64,000 bases of DNA from JAJEFO01 sp965208685 (GTDB taxonomy: Bacteria; Pseudomonadota; Alphaproteobacteria; Rhodobacterales; Rhodobacteraceae), in NCBI GenBank assembly GCA_965208685.1, contig CBDBPL010000007.1, positions 3,348,001 to 3,412,000 of the forward strand, in the 5' to 3' direction. The position numbers and the translations under genes are program-made. Below, piece by piece: positions 44,357 through 53,134 of this stretch. Position 1 is the first letter of the stretch; each line of letters begins with the position of its first letter. The notes beneath the pieces were generated by a model that was not told where the DNA came from, ran no database searches, and saw only the letters and a list, made by a program, of their open reading frames with translations.

Positions 44357-45085
44357 TCAAGCCGCCTTCCTGCCGCCGAGATAGAGTTCCTGGATCCTCG
44401 GATCGTTGAGGATTTCCTGTCCGGGTCCTTCAAAGAGCGTCCGCCCCAGGTCAAGCACGACACCCCAGTCCGCATGCTTGAGTCCCATCAGCGCGTTCTG
44501 CTCCACGAGCAGGATCGTGATCCCGTCTTCCGTCATGACTCGCATGATGTCGAATATCTCGGCCACGATCTTCGGAGCGAGACCCAGTGACGGCTCGTCC
44601 AGCATCACGATTTCCGGCCTGAGAATCATTGTCCGCGCCATGGAAAGCGTCTGCTGCTGGCCTCCCGAGAGAGTGCCTGCATGCTGGTCGCGGCGTTCCT
44701 TCAGGATTGGGAACCGTTCCTCGATCTTGTCGATCCGGCGCTCAAGCTCGACCTTGTCGCGCATAGAGTAACCGCCCATGCGGAGGTTCTCCCGCACCGT
44801 CATCTTCGGGAACAGCGCGCGCTCCTGCGGCACGAAGCAGATGCCCTTGCGCAGGACCTGGTCGGGGCGAAGGCCCTTCACGCTTTCACCCTTGAACCTG
44901 ACGTCTCCCTCCCGGATCCTGAGCATTCCCACGATTGCTTTCAGAAGCGTGGACTTGCCGGCGCCGTTCGGCCCGATGATGCAGTGCACCTTGCCCGGCT
45001 CCACGCTTACCGACGCACCGTTCAGGATCGCCGGCCCGTCGCCGTATCCTGCAGTGACATTCGAGACTTGGAGAAGGGCGCTCAC
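44357..45085 (-). CDS. Branched-chain amino-acid-type ABC ATPase, LivF-like
   Basis: 242 residues. Walker A GPNGAGKST, Q-loop FVPQERALFP, signature LSGGQQQTL, Walker B IVMLDEPSLGLAP and switch VEQNALM identify the LivF subtype. It overlaps LivG by four bases. Confidence 0.94.
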   Translation of the reverse strand: MSALLQVSNVTAGYGDGPAILNGASVSVEPGKVHCIIGPNGAGKSTLLKAIVGMLRIREGDVRFKGESVKGLRPDQVLRKGICFVPQERALFPKMTVRENLRMGGYSMRDKVELERRIDKIEERFPILKERRDQHAGTLSGGQQQTLSMARTMILRPEIVMLDEPSLGLAPKIVAEIFDIMRVMTEDGITILLVEQNALMGLKHADWGVVLDLGRTLFEGPGQEILNDPRIQELYLGGRKAA

Positions 45086-45825
45086 GCGGCCGCCTCCTGT
45101 GCGCCGCCCAGATAGGCTTCAAGCACCGCCGGATCGTTGCGGACCTCGTCGGGCGTTCCGTCCGCAATCACGCGTCCCTGGGCCATGACGACGACACGGT
45201 GGGAAAGACGCATGATGAGGTCCATGTTGTGCTCGACGATCAGGACCGTCAGCCCGTTCCTGTTCAGCTCGCGGATGTGGCCAATGATCTCCTCCAGGAG
45301 GGTCGGGTTCACGCCGCCAGCAGGTTCGTCCAGGAGGATGATCTTCGGATCGCTCATCAGGAGCGCCGCAAGATCCATGAGCTTCTTCTGTCCGTAGCTC
45401 AGGTTCGCGCCGTCCTCATGCGCCAACCGGGTAATCCCGAGAAAGTCCAGGATCCCCATGGACTTGTCGATCTCCTCCGGACTCATCGCCGGCTTGAAGA
45501 AGTCGCGCCAGCCGTTGATCCTAGACTGGCAGATGACGTTCTCAAGCACCGTCATGTCGGCAAGGTTGCGCGAGATCTGGAAGGTCCGGCTAAGTCCTCT
45601 CGCGGTGATCTTGTGCGGTCGCAGTTCGTCGATTCGCTCGCCGTCCAGCCAGACCTCGCCGCTGGTGGGCGTCATCGTCCTGCTGATGCAGTTGAACGCG
45701 GTTGTCTTGCCCGCGCCGTTTGGACCGATCAGCGCGGTGATGCTGCCCCCTTCGACGCTGAAAGAGCAGTCGTCGACGGCCTTGATGCCGCCGAAGTGCT
45801 TGCAGAGGTTCCGGATGTCCAGCAT
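45082..45825 (-). CDS. Branched-chain amino-acid-type ABC ATPase, LivG-like
   Basis: 247 residues from an ATG at 45825; the open frame extends much further upstream but that part is antisense to the binding-protein gene. Walker A GPNGAGKTTAF, signature LSYGQKKLM (the LivG-type variant), Walker B ILLDEPAGGVNP and switch VEHNMDLIM. The ending EAYLGGAQEAAA is typical. Confidence 0.94.
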   Translation of the reverse strand: MLDIRNLCKHFGGIKAVDDCSFSVEGGSITALIGPNGAGKTTAFNCISRTMTPTSGEVWLDGERIDELRPHKITARGLSRTFQISRNLADMTVLENVICQSRINGWRDFFKPAMSPEEIDKSMGILDFLGITRLAHEDGANLSYGQKKLMDLAALLMSDPKIILLDEPAGGVNPTLLEEIIGHIRELNRNGLTVLIVEHNMDLIMRLSHRVVVMAQGRVIADGTPDEVRNDPAVLEAYLGGAQEAAA

Positions 45826-45847
45826 GTCGCGCCCTGCGGCAGGCGAA

Positions 45848-45874
45848 CGGCCGGGCGCGTCGGGCGCCCGGCCG
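45848..45874 (-). other. Intra-operon hairpin between the livK-like and livG-like genes
   Basis: CGGCCGGGCG/CGCCCGGCCG, a perfect 10-bp stem with a 7-base loop, in the 56-base gap after the binding-protein stop. No U-run. Its position, like that of the other three binding-protein-associated stems in this window, suggests differential mRNA stability. Confidence 0.6.
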
Positions 45875-45881
45875 CACGTTG

Positions 45882-47150
45882 TCACCAGCCCTTCTTGGGA
45901 TAGTTGAGCGGCGAGGTCTCGAACTCGTTCGTCGGGTACACGAACTGGAGCTCTCCGCCGTTCCACTGCGCAACCATGAACGGCTTGCCGACCGGCAGGC
46001 CGACGGAATCCCAGTGAAACGCGCCCAGGACGGTGCGGACCGGATCGCTGGCGGTACGCGCTGCCAGCCATGCGCCCATCTTGTCGTTGTCGGCCTCGCC
46101 CGCACCACGGATTGCCTGCTCGATGCCCTGGCACACGGCGAAGGGAATCGCCGCATCCTCGTCCGGGGGGAACCCGTTGCGTTCGGTGAACTCGGCCACG
46201 AAATCGGCATTGCCGAACGGCTCGCCCGCGAGTTCTCCAACATACGGCGCGTCGGGATGCCACGAAGTGTGCATGAGGACCGCTTCCGAGGCTTCCTGGG
46301 TGCCTTCGTAGAACTCGATCTGCGTGCCCTGGCTGTAGTAGACCATCTTCGGTTCGGCACGGACGGTCTTCAACGCACGGGTCAGCTGCACGGCCTCTTC
46401 GGCGCTTGCACTCAGCGCGATGATCAGTTCCGCGCCTGACCGCTTGATGGAGTTGGCAAGGTTCAGCCAGTCATTGAAGCCTTCCTCCGGCCACTTTTCG
46501 GTGTAGACGACCTCGATTCCGGCGTCGGCCAGATATCCCGGCGCCAGGTCGGCAACTTCGCCGCCGGTAGCCGGATCCATCACCTTCAGGCCCAGGAAAC
46601 CGGTCTCGACTGCGTTCGCGAAGAAGTCGTCCGCCGACACGACTGCAGCAGTCTTGGGACGATCCGCCTCGTCGACCAGGTCACTGATGAGACCCTGCAG
46701 AGAAGAACCGACATACTCCGCCGCGTTCGGCTGGAAATAGAATATGTTCTTGTGCCCTTGGGTGTAGATCCGCAGGGCGCCGCCGGCCGGCACCGGATGC
46801 ACCAGACCGTTCTTGGCAAGAATGTTCGCCACAGGGAATGTCAGGCGCGACGAGAACGTGCCGAAGACTGCGTCAACGCCGTCGACGTTGATGAACCGCT
46901 CGTACTGCGCGATGGCGGTGGCCGGATCCGACCGGTTGTCCGACATGATCAGTTCAAGCTGCTCTCCGTTGATGCCGCCACGTTCGTTGATCATGTCAAC
47001 GCAGAGCTGATAGCCCTGTTCGTGCTTTGCGCCGGCGATCGAGAACGCGCCGGTCAACGGCAGAGACGTGCCGATCTTGATTTCGGCCACGGCAGTCGAC
47101 GCGACCAGAGCCGCAGCGGCCGAGCCCGCGAGCAATTTTCCTAGTTTCAT
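45882..47150 (-). CDS. Branched-chain amino-acid-type ABC substrate-binding protein
   Basis: 422 residues. Signal peptide MKLGKLLAGSAAAALVASTA ending AVA. Mature fold of the LivJ/K/amide-binding family: IKIGTSLPLTGAFSIAGAKH, INERGGINGEQLELIMSDNR, and VDAVFGTFSSRLTFPVANIL. The ATG at 47150 has GGGAGGAAGACCC upstream. The ligand cannot be deduced; the family includes amide, urea and aromatic-acid binders. Confidence 0.93.
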   Translation of the reverse strand: MKLGKLLAGSAAAALVASTAVAEIKIGTSLPLTGAFSIAGAKHEQGYQLCVDMINERGGINGEQLELIMSDNRSDPATAIAQYERFINVDGVDAVFGTFSSRLTFPVANILAKNGLVHPVPAGGALRIYTQGHKNIFYFQPNAAEYVGSSLQGLISDLVDEADRPKTAAVVSADDFFANAVETGFLGLKVMDPATGGEVADLAPGYLADAGIEVVYTEKWPEEGFNDWLNLANSIKRSGAELIIALSASAEEAVQLTRALKTVRAEPKMVYYSQGTQIEFYEGTQEASEAVLMHTSWHPDAPYVGELAGEPFGNADFVAEFTERNGFPPDEDAAIPFAVCQGIEQAIRGAGEADNDKMGAWLAARTASDPVRTVLGAFHWDSVGLPVGKPFMVAQWNGGELQFVYPTNEFETSPLNYPKKGW

Positions 47151-47221
47151 TGGGTCTTCCTCCCTTTCAGGTTTGTCGTTGCAGGCATCACGCGTGTCGG
47201 ACGCCCACTCGGGTTCGCCCG

Positions 47222-48187
47222 TCACTCAGCGGCCTGGGGCAGTTCCAGTCCGGTGGGATATGGGCTGTCTTCGCTCTCGAGCGTGAGGCCCGCGGCCAGC
47301 GCGACGGTCTCGATCAGCGCAGAGAAATCCTCTTCCAGGTAAGCCGCCGGATCGTCCTTGAGCGCCGCCGCCCCGAAATGGGCCTGCAGCGCTTCGCGGG
47401 TCGCCGCGGTCACCGGCATCGGGACGTCGAGCTCTCGCCCGGACGCCAGGCCCAGGTCGAGATCCTTGCGCAGGAGTGCCGGCGTAAAGGTCGTCGTCCA
47501 GTCCAGGTTGACGAAGGCGTTGGTCTTGTAGCGGGTGAATATCGACCCCATGACCGAGTTGTTCATGAAGTCGAGGAACGCCCGGCGCGGCACTCCGGCC
47601 TTCTGCGCGAGGATGGTGATCTCGGCGAGGTTCTGGGTCACCACGCCCAGCATGACGTTGTGCGCGATCTTGCAGAACCGCGCCAGCTCGCCCTCGCCGA
47701 CATAGGAGACGCCATTGGCCGCAATGGTCGCGATGATGTCCTCGACCCTTTCGAATGCCTCCCTGGGTCCCGACGCAACGGCGCTCAACTTGCCCGCCTT
47801 CACGCACTTTCCGTTCCCGCTGACGGGCGAGCAAACCAGTTCCGCTCCCCTTTCGGAAAGGCGCGAACGAATCCCTGCTGACTGGTCGACACCGATCGAC
47901 GAGCAATCGAGGAATATCCCCGGCACCCCGTCGCCGGAGAGCACGCCTCCTTCGCCGAAGCAAAGCGCCTCAACGTCCCTGCCCGTCGAGACCATGGTTG
48001 CGAGAACATCGACGCCAGCCAGGTCCGCCGGGCTGTCAACAAGCGCAGCGCCCTTCTCCGCCAGGGGTTCCGCCTTCGAGCGCGTTCGATTCCAGACCTT
48101 GACGTCATAGCCGGCATTCACCAGCCGCTCCGCCATCGGGAAGCCCATGCGTCCCATGCCGATCCAACCAATGGTGGGTTTTGTCAT
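47222..48187 (-). CDS. NAD(P)-dependent oxidoreductase, 3-hydroxyisobutyrate dehydrogenase family
   Basis: 321 residues of the beta-hydroxyacid dehydrogenase family. N-terminal Rossmann motif GWIGMGRMGFPMAERL, substrate motif SPVSGNGKCVKAGKLS (usually DAPVSGG...; here CSPVSGN), and catalytic Lys173 (RFCKIAHNVML). The 30-residue tail ending ELPQAAE is longer than usual. It would oxidise a 3-hydroxy acid or reduce the semialdehyde in the surrounding pathway. Confidence 0.9.
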   Translation of the reverse strand: MTKPTIGWIGMGRMGFPMAERLVNAGYDVKVWNRTRSKAEPLAEKGAALVDSPADLAGVDVLATMVSTGRDVEALCFGEGGVLSGDGVPGIFLDCSSIGVDQSAGIRSRLSERGAELVCSPVSGNGKCVKAGKLSAVASGPREAFERVEDIIATIAANGVSYVGEGELARFCKIAHNVMLGVVTQNLAEITILAQKAGVPRRAFLDFMNNSVMGSIFTRYKTNAFVNLDWTTTFTPALLRKDLDLGLASGRELDVPMPVTAATREALQAHFGAAALKDDPAAYLEEDFSALIETVALAAGLTLESEDSPYPTGLELPQAAE

Positions 48188-48199
48188 CCCGATCTCCCG

Positions 48200-48673
48200 T
48201 TAGGCAACCATCACGCCGGCATCGTCGGCGTCCCGGATCCAGGCCATTTCGATCCGGACCCCTGCATCCTTGATCAAGTTGAAGACCGGGCATCGCGCCT
48301 CGGTTTCCTCAACCACTTCCTTGAGTCGCGCTTCACCTTCCCAGGTGCGCACGCGCGCCTCGACCTTTGCCGTCCGAAAACGGGGCACGACCCCGCGCAT
48401 TCCGGAACGTCCGCGGATGTCGGTGGTGGAGGCCGCGTCGCATTCGATGCCTTCGCATTCAAAGCCCATCTCGCGGGCCGTGCGGTCGAACGTGACCGCC
48501 TCGCTCCCGCACGGCGATGCAAGAACGCCGGCAAGCGGTGAAGGACCCTTGTCGAATCGACCATGCGCGGCGGGCTCGCCAAAGGTGAACTCGCCCGAGC
48601 CTCCGAAGCGCGCGACAGTGGCGAGCGACCCGTCGCCGGACGCCGACAAGGTCTTGCGGCGGATGACCGGCAT
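48200..48673 (-). CDS. OsmC-like protein
   Basis: 157 residues from an ATG at 48673 with AAGGGAGATTG ahead. OsmC/Ohr fold signatures: LAGVLASPCGSEAVTFDRTA with the first redox Cys, the long helix region with EGIECDAASTTDIRGR, and the second Cys in EARCPVFNLIKDAG. Such proteins reduce organic hydroperoxides or act as thiol enzymes; some serve catabolic roles. It is the first gene of the long minus-strand cluster, directly downstream of operator 1. Confidence 0.85.
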   Translation of the reverse strand: MPVIRRKTLSASGDGSLATVARFGGSGEFTFGEPAAHGRFDKGPSPLAGVLASPCGSEAVTFDRTAREMGFECEGIECDAASTTDIRGRSGMRGVVPRFRTAKVEARVRTWEGEARLKEVVEETEARCPVFNLIKDAGVRIEMAWIRDADDAGVMVA

Positions 48674-48757
48674 TGAGCAATCTCCCTTGTCGACGACATT
48701 TGCCATTCAGCGGGTCCCTGGCGATTCGTGCTGCGCTTGGCGAGATCAAGGATTTAC

Positions 48758-48769
48758 GCAAACGTTTGC
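48758..48769. promoter_or_regulatory. LacI-type operator 1
   Basis: Perfect palindrome GCAAACGTTTGC in the 199-base divergent gap between the OsmC-like gene and the LacI gene, 89 bases from the OsmC start. On the minus strand it continues CGTTTGCGTAAA, identical to the plus-strand context of operator 3 at 61342. CG-centred palindromes are typical of LacI-family sites. Confidence 0.75.
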
Positions 48770-48811
48770 ATAGGCATAGCGCCGCCATGGGAACCAGTCA
48801 AGAAATTTTGC

Positions 48812-48823
48812 GCAACCGTTTGC
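48812..48823. promoter_or_regulatory. LacI-type operator 2
   Basis: GCAACCGTTTGC, one mismatch from the perfect palindrome, 50 bases upstream of the LacI start codon and overlapping that gene's predicted -35 box. Centre-to-centre distance to operator 1 is 54 bases, near five helical turns, which would allow a loop. Confidence 0.7.
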
Positions 48824-48847
48824 ACCCGATCCGGGAAACGGTATACT
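48820..48847 (+). promoter_or_regulatory. Predicted sigma-70 promoter of the LacI gene
   Basis: TTGCAC (48820-48825), a 16-base spacer and TATACT (48842-48847), 25 bases before the ATG at 48873. Operator 2 covers the -35 box, so the regulator would repress its own gene. Confidence 0.55.
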
Positions 48848-48872
48848 CCCTAGCAACGCAACAGGCAGAGAC

Positions 48873-49949
48873 ATGAAGAAAAGCGTTACAATCAAGGATG
48901 TTGCAAGAGAGACCGGCGTTCATGTCGCAACGGTCTCGCGGGCGTTGTCGCCGAACGCGCGCGCTCTGCTGTCGGCAGAGGTCGTTGCGAAGATCCGCAA
49001 GACGGCCGATGCCATGGGATACCGGCCGAATCGCGTCGCCGCCGGACTCAGAACCCGTCGCACGATGACCGTGGGCGTCATGATCCCTGACATCACCAAC
49101 ACCCTGTTTCCGCCGATCGTGCGCGGAATGGAAAGCGCGCTGGAACCCGCCGGATACGCCTCCATCCTGGTCAACACGGACAACGACCCGGATCGCGAGG
49201 CGCGCCTGTTCGACGTGCTGATGCAGCGCGGCGTGGACGGCATCATCGATGCCGCGGTGACCCATATGGATCCCCATCTGGTGCGCATCTCCAAGGACGT
49301 TCCCGTTGTCACGGCGAACCGGATGGTGGCGGGCTCCGGAATCCCGTCGGTGATCAACGACGACGCGGGCGGAATCCGGATGATGCTGCAAAGACTCTAC
49401 GATGCCGGACACCGAAACATCTGCCACGTCGCGGGGCCCGAGGACCTGTCGACCGGCATTCAGCGACGAGAGGCGTTCGAGGCCGCGGCAAGAGGCCTCG
49501 GCCTCAAGGTGCCGGGCGCCGCCATGATCGTTGCCGAGCGCTACAACGAGGACGAGGGCAGTCGATGCGCCTTGTCCGCATTGGAGAACTTCCCGGGCGT
49601 GACCGCCCTTCTCTGCGCCAACGATCGCCTGGCGATCGGCGCCATCGATGCGATCTCGTCGCTGGGGCTGAAGTGCCCCGAGGACATCTCGGTGACCGGG
49701 TTCAATGACATCCCCTTTCTCGACCTGATTCCGCCGGGCCTGACCACCGTGCAGATCCTGCAATTCGATGTCGGGCGCATCGCGGCGGAAATTCTCCTGA
49801 AGCGCATGACCGAGCCTGACGCGCGAGTGCCCGAAACCACGATCATGCCGGTGTCTATCATCGACCGGAACAGCATTGCGCCTCCGAAACCCGCGCGCGG
49901 CGGCAAGGTGCGCGCCGGCAGCCGGTCGCGCAAGAAGAGGCAAGGGTGA
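48873..49949 (+). CDS. LacI-family transcriptional regulator (proposed regulon controller)
   Basis: 358 residues. HTH VTIKDVARETGVHVATVSRA and hinge PNRVAAGLRTRRTMTVGVMI, then the effector domain with NTDNDPDREARLFDVLMQRG and ISVTGFNDIPFLDLIPPGL. The tail is Arg/Lys-rich. It is divergent from the OsmC-Liv-E1/E2 cluster and cotranscribed with the decarboxylase downstream (start four bases after its stop). The hinge residues are compatible with a GCAAnCGTTTGC-type site, and such sites flank it and the second cluster at 61.3 kb. Confidence 0.93.
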   Translation: MKKSVTIKDVARETGVHVATVSRALSPNARALLSAEVVAKIRKTADAMGYRPNRVAAGLRTRRTMTVGVMIPDITNTLFPPIVRGMESALEPAGYASILVNTDNDPDREARLFDVLMQRGVDGIIDAAVTHMDPHLVRISKDVPVVTANRMVAGSGIPSVINDDAGGIRMMLQRLYDAGHRNICHVAGPEDLSTGIQRREAFEAAARGLGLKVPGAAMIVAERYNEDEGSRCALSALENFPGVTALLCANDRLAIGAIDAISSLGLKCPEDISVTGFNDIPFLDLIPPGLTTVQILQFDVGRIAAEILLKRMTEPDARVPETTIMPVSIIDRNSIAPPKPARGGKVRAGSRSRKKRQG

Positions 49950-49953
49950 CGAA

Positions 49954-50919
49954 TTGGCACAATCGACCTCTCAATGCGTCATCGCTGTCGAAGAGCATTT
50001 CATGCACGCTGCGCTTGCGAAGCATTTCACCGCCGCCGCGCATGGGCAGCCCACGCCTCTCAGGGCCCGGCTCTACGACTTCACCGGCATCCGGATCGAC
50101 GAGATGGACGAGGCGGGAATCGACATGCAGGTCCTGTCGCACCAGTCCCCGGGCAGCCAGCGACTCGCGGATGATGTCGCAATCGAGGCCTGCCGATCCG
50201 TGAACGATGCGCTCGCGGCCGTGATTGCCGAAACGCCCGACCGTTTCCAGGGCTTCGCGATGATTCCCACGACGCTGCCACAGGCCGCGGCGGACGAACT
50301 GCAGAGAGCGGTCGAGGAACTAGGGCTCAAGGGCGCGATGATCCATGGGATGAGTCGCGGCGAGATGATCGACGGCAAGGCCTACTGGCCGATCTTCGCC
50401 CGCGCCGAGAAGCTGGACGTTCCGATCTATCTCCACCCCGCCCTGCCCGACAGGGAGGTCACGGCCCGCTACTATGCGCCCTACGACGAATCCCACCCGA
50501 TGTTCACGCGCGCCGCGTGGGGCTTCGGCGTGGAGGCCGGAACCCAAGCCATCCGGCTGATCCTCTCAGGCGTTCTTGACCGGCACCCGAGTCTCAAGAT
50601 CATTCTCGGTCACCTCGGCGAGGCCCTGCCCTTCTGGTTGCCACGCATCGACGAGAGCTTCCGCCGGCCCGGCGGCCCGCCGGTCGACTTCCGCGCCGCC
50701 TTCCGCCGGAACTTCTGGATCACCACCAGCGGGTTCTTCGCGGACGATGCGCTCCTGCTCTGTCTCAAGACGCTCGATCCCGAACGGGTCCTATTCGCGG
50801 TCGACTGGCCTTACGCGGCCAACAAGGACGGGGTCGGCTGGATGCACGAGGCGCCCGTGAGCGACGCGACCCGGAACGCGATATTCTCAGGCAACGCGAA
50901 ACGGCTGCTGGGGCTTTGA
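49954..50919 (+). CDS. Metal-dependent amidohydrolase/decarboxylase, ACMSD/gamma-resorcylate decarboxylase family
   Basis: 321 residues of the amidohydrolase-2 family. The opening VIAVEEHFMHAAL is the EEHF variant seen in LigW and gamma-resorcylate decarboxylases; later metal/catalytic segments are PIYLHPALPD, ILGHLGEALPFWLPRID and FAVDWPYAANKDG with the essential Asp. I use a TTG start at 49954 with AGGGTGA upstream, as no ATG/GTG in this frame fits. It would decarboxylate (or hydrolyse) an aromatic or enol acid. Follows the LacI gene immediately. Confidence 0.85.
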   Translation: MAQSTSQCVIAVEEHFMHAALAKHFTAAAHGQPTPLRARLYDFTGIRIDEMDEAGIDMQVLSHQSPGSQRLADDVAIEACRSVNDALAAVIAETPDRFQGFAMIPTTLPQAAADELQRAVEELGLKGAMIHGMSRGEMIDGKAYWPIFARAEKLDVPIYLHPALPDREVTARYYAPYDESHPMFTRAAWGFGVEAGTQAIRLILSGVLDRHPSLKIILGHLGEALPFWLPRIDESFRRPGGPPVDFRAAFRRNFWITTSGFFADDALLLCLKTLDPERVLFAVDWPYAANKDGVGWMHEAPVSDATRNAIFSGNAKRLLGL

Positions 50920-51028
50920 TCCGGGTGCACAGGCCCCGAGCACCTGTTCGCGGGTTCATGATGATCAGCGGATGCGTCCGGGAACCCGGCGGCAATGCAC
51001 TCCGTCAACGGCCGCCACGGCCGGAGCA

Positions 51029-51994
51029 TCATCCCGTGGCCCCGTTCGTCACGTTGCGTGGAGGTTCTCCCTGCAGCAGCACGCGAGCGACATTGTCCCA
51101 GGCGTCTGCAAAGAGGCTTGCCCACGCCTGCCGGGTGACGCCCGCAATGTGCGGCGTCAGGATCAGGCGCTGCGCGGCCGCTGCGCTGACGGTCAGCAGC
51201 GGGTTGTCGGGCGCAGGCGGCTCGCTCGAATAGACGTCAACCGCAGCCCCGCCGATCCGGCCAGCCTCCAGTGCGTCCGCCAACGCCGCCTCGTCCACGA
51301 TCCCGCCTCGCGCCGCATTCACGAGAATTGCATCCGGCTTCATCAAGCCAATCTCCGCGGCGCCGATCATCCCGCGGGTCACGTCCTGCAGCGGCACGTG
51401 AAGCGTGACGATGTCCGCAGTGGCAAGCAATTCGCCGAGCACGACACCGTCCTCACGGTCGATCGCAGGATCGCAGAAGACCACCTCTGCGCCCAGTGCC
51501 GCACACTGCTTCGCCGTCGCCCGGCCGATGATCCCGTATCCCACCACTCCAACCGTGAGGCCGGCAAGCTGGTTGAGGCCGCACCGGATCATCCGGTCAC
51601 GGACGTTCATGTAGTCTCCCGCAAGGATTGCTGCCGTGGTCCCGGGCAGGAATCGCATGAGCGCCACGGCGGTGGCCACGACATATTCGGCCACTGCCGG
51701 TGCCGAACGTCCGGGAATGCCTGCAACCGCAACTCCCAGCCCCGCCAACGCCGCGCCGTCCACGCGATCGACGCCGGCCCCGGTGACCTGCACGAGGCGG
51801 ATCGCCGATCCGGCGAACAATTCGGTTTCAAGCGCCGGCCCGACCGCCGGAATCACCAGGGCTTCGGCAGATCGCATCGCCTCGGCAAGCTCCTGGCTCT
51901 CCGGCTCCATGGCACGGATGGTGAGCGCCCTGGGCGGGACCACTCCGACATTGGCAAAGTCCTCGAGCGGACGCAGGCAGATCACGTCAGGCAC
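51029..51994 (-). CDS. D-2-hydroxyacid dehydrogenase
   Basis: 321 residues, NAD-dependent D-isomer hydroxyacid dehydrogenase. Rossmann motif GVVGYGIIGRATAKQ, catalytic Arg region LVNAARGGIVDEAALADALE and catalytic His in LTPHIAGVTRQAW. The GTG at 51994 overlaps the cupin stop by eight bases; the longer frame to 52039 lies in the cupin gene. Last gene of the ten-gene minus-strand operon. It interconverts a 2-oxo and a D-2-hydroxy acid. Confidence 0.88.
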   Translation of the reverse strand: MPDVICLRPLEDFANVGVVPPRALTIRAMEPESQELAEAMRSAEALVIPAVGPALETELFAGSAIRLVQVTGAGVDRVDGAALAGLGVAVAGIPGRSAPAVAEYVVATAVALMRFLPGTTAAILAGDYMNVRDRMIRCGLNQLAGLTVGVVGYGIIGRATAKQCAALGAEVVFCDPAIDREDGVVLGELLATADIVTLHVPLQDVTRGMIGAAEIGLMKPDAILVNAARGGIVDEAALADALEAGRIGGAAVDVYSSEPPAPDNPLLTVSAAAAQRLILTPHIAGVTRQAWASLFADAWDNVARVLLQGEPPRNVTNGATG

Positions 51995-52364
51995 TGTCCC
52001 AGCTCTCGAACTCTCGTGTCCCGGGACGAATGTCGGCAACCGGAAAGACGCAAAACAGCGCCAGAGTCACGTCACCGGTGTTCACCGTCTGGTGCCGTTC
52101 GCCCGAGGGAACCAGTGCAGTGTCACCGGGCGCAAGCGGATGGTCGCCACCATCCGTCCTGAGCACCCCCGTGCCTTCAAGGACATGAATGACCTCCTCG
52201 AACCCGTCGTGCAAATGCGGACCTCTTGAGGTCGTTCCCGGGGCGATCTCGACGAGCCGAACCGTCGAGGAGGATGCGCCCGTGGCTGCCGAAGCCACCT
52301 CGGTTGCAATCCGCCCCGGCAGGTCCAGCACCCGCGCCTCACCTCGCCGCATGGTCCTGGCCAT
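51987..52364 (-). CDS. Cupin-domain protein
   Basis: 125 residues, a single beta-barrel. Cupin motif 1 is PHLHDGFEEVIHVLEGTG (His, His, Glu ligands) and motif 2 is PSGERHQTVNTG. Such small cupins are isomerases, lactonohydrolases or dioxygenases of small molecules. Coupled on both sides: TGATG overlap with the creatininase-type gene upstream and an eight-base overlap with the dehydrogenase downstream. Confidence 0.87.
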   Translation of the reverse strand: MARTMRRGEARVLDLPGRIATEVASAATGASSSTVRLVEIAPGTTSRGPHLHDGFEEVIHVLEGTGVLRTDGGDHPLAPGDTALVPSGERHQTVNTGDVTLALFCVFPVADIRPGTREFESWDSA

Positions 52365-53134
52365 CAGTCCGGCGCGCCCCTGAGCTGCGAGAGCAGTTCG
52401 GTCGCCTCCTTCGCGACATGGCTGGCGATTGCATCCATCATCTCGCGCCCTCTCTCCTCGGTTGCCGGAGACGGATCGCCGTACCAGCCCGAGGGCGCGA
52501 TCTGGCGAATGTCGGTCAGCACCGGCTGGAACGTGCGGGTGCGTCGGAGCCTGTCCATGCGGTGGCCCTGCCGTGGCTCCGAACCGCCGGTGACACGGCC
52601 GAGATGGACAAGGTCGGGCCGGGTGGCGAGGACGGCAAGAGTCTCGATCTCGCCGGCATGGGTCAGGCCGTTGCAGGCGTCTCCGTAAAGCTCCTCCGCC
52701 ACGTAGCAGGCCTGCACGGTGGCAACGCGCATGCCAACGCGGCGATGGAGTTCCTCCGCCGCGATGGCCAGCGTGGGAATGTTGCCTTCGTGCCAGTTGA
52801 CGATCATCAGATCCTTGGCGCCGTGGCTCGCGGCACTTTCGCAGATCTCGACGACGACCCGCTGGTAGGTCGAAGGCGTGAAGGTGACCGTTGCCTCGTA
52901 GGGCATGTGCATCGGCGTCACGCCAACGGATGGCGCAGGAAGGACGAGCCCGTCCATGAGTTCCGCTACCAGCTCGCAGACCCGGGTTGCGGCCAGCATG
53001 TCGGTGCTCGCGGGCAGGTGTGCCGAGTGCTGCTCGACCGAACCGCAAGGGAAGAGAACGAGTGGATTCGCCTTCAATTGCGCCTTGATCTCCGGCTGGG
53101 TCAGGTCGGCGAAAATGCGGGTCGGCAGGCTCAT
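52364..53134 (-). CDS. Creatininase-family amidohydrolase
   Basis: 256 residues. Metal-binding signatures: LFPCGSVEQHSAHLPASTDM (Glu, His, Asp), MIVNWHEGNIPTLAIAAEE with His, and the late Glu in THAGEIETLAVL. Members open cyclic amides (creatinine) or hydrolyse formamides in riboflavin/F420-type and other pathways. Start ATG at 53134 overlaps the oxidoreductase stop; the frame further upstream is antisense-like. The neighbourhood of importer and hydrolases suggests a lactam or amide substrate (inference). Confidence 0.9.
   Translation of the reverse strand: MSLPTRIFADLTQPEIKAQLKANPLVLFPCGSVEQHSAHLPASTDMLAATRVCELVAELMDGLVLPAPSVGVTPMHMPYEATVTFTPSTYQRVVVEICESAASHGAKDLMIVNWHEGNIPTLAIAAEELHRRVGMRVATVQACYVAEELYGDACNGLTHAGEIETLAVLATRPDLVHLGRVTGGSEPRQGHRMDRLRRTRTFQPVLTDIRQIAPSGWYGDPSPATEERGREMMDAIASHVAKEATELLSQLRGAPD

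Noticed and set aside
43386..44384. Long plus-strand frames through the Liv transporter and the E1/E2 genes
   Set aside because: They are charged, low-complexity antisense frames typical of GC-rich genomes; the minus-strand genes are unambiguous.
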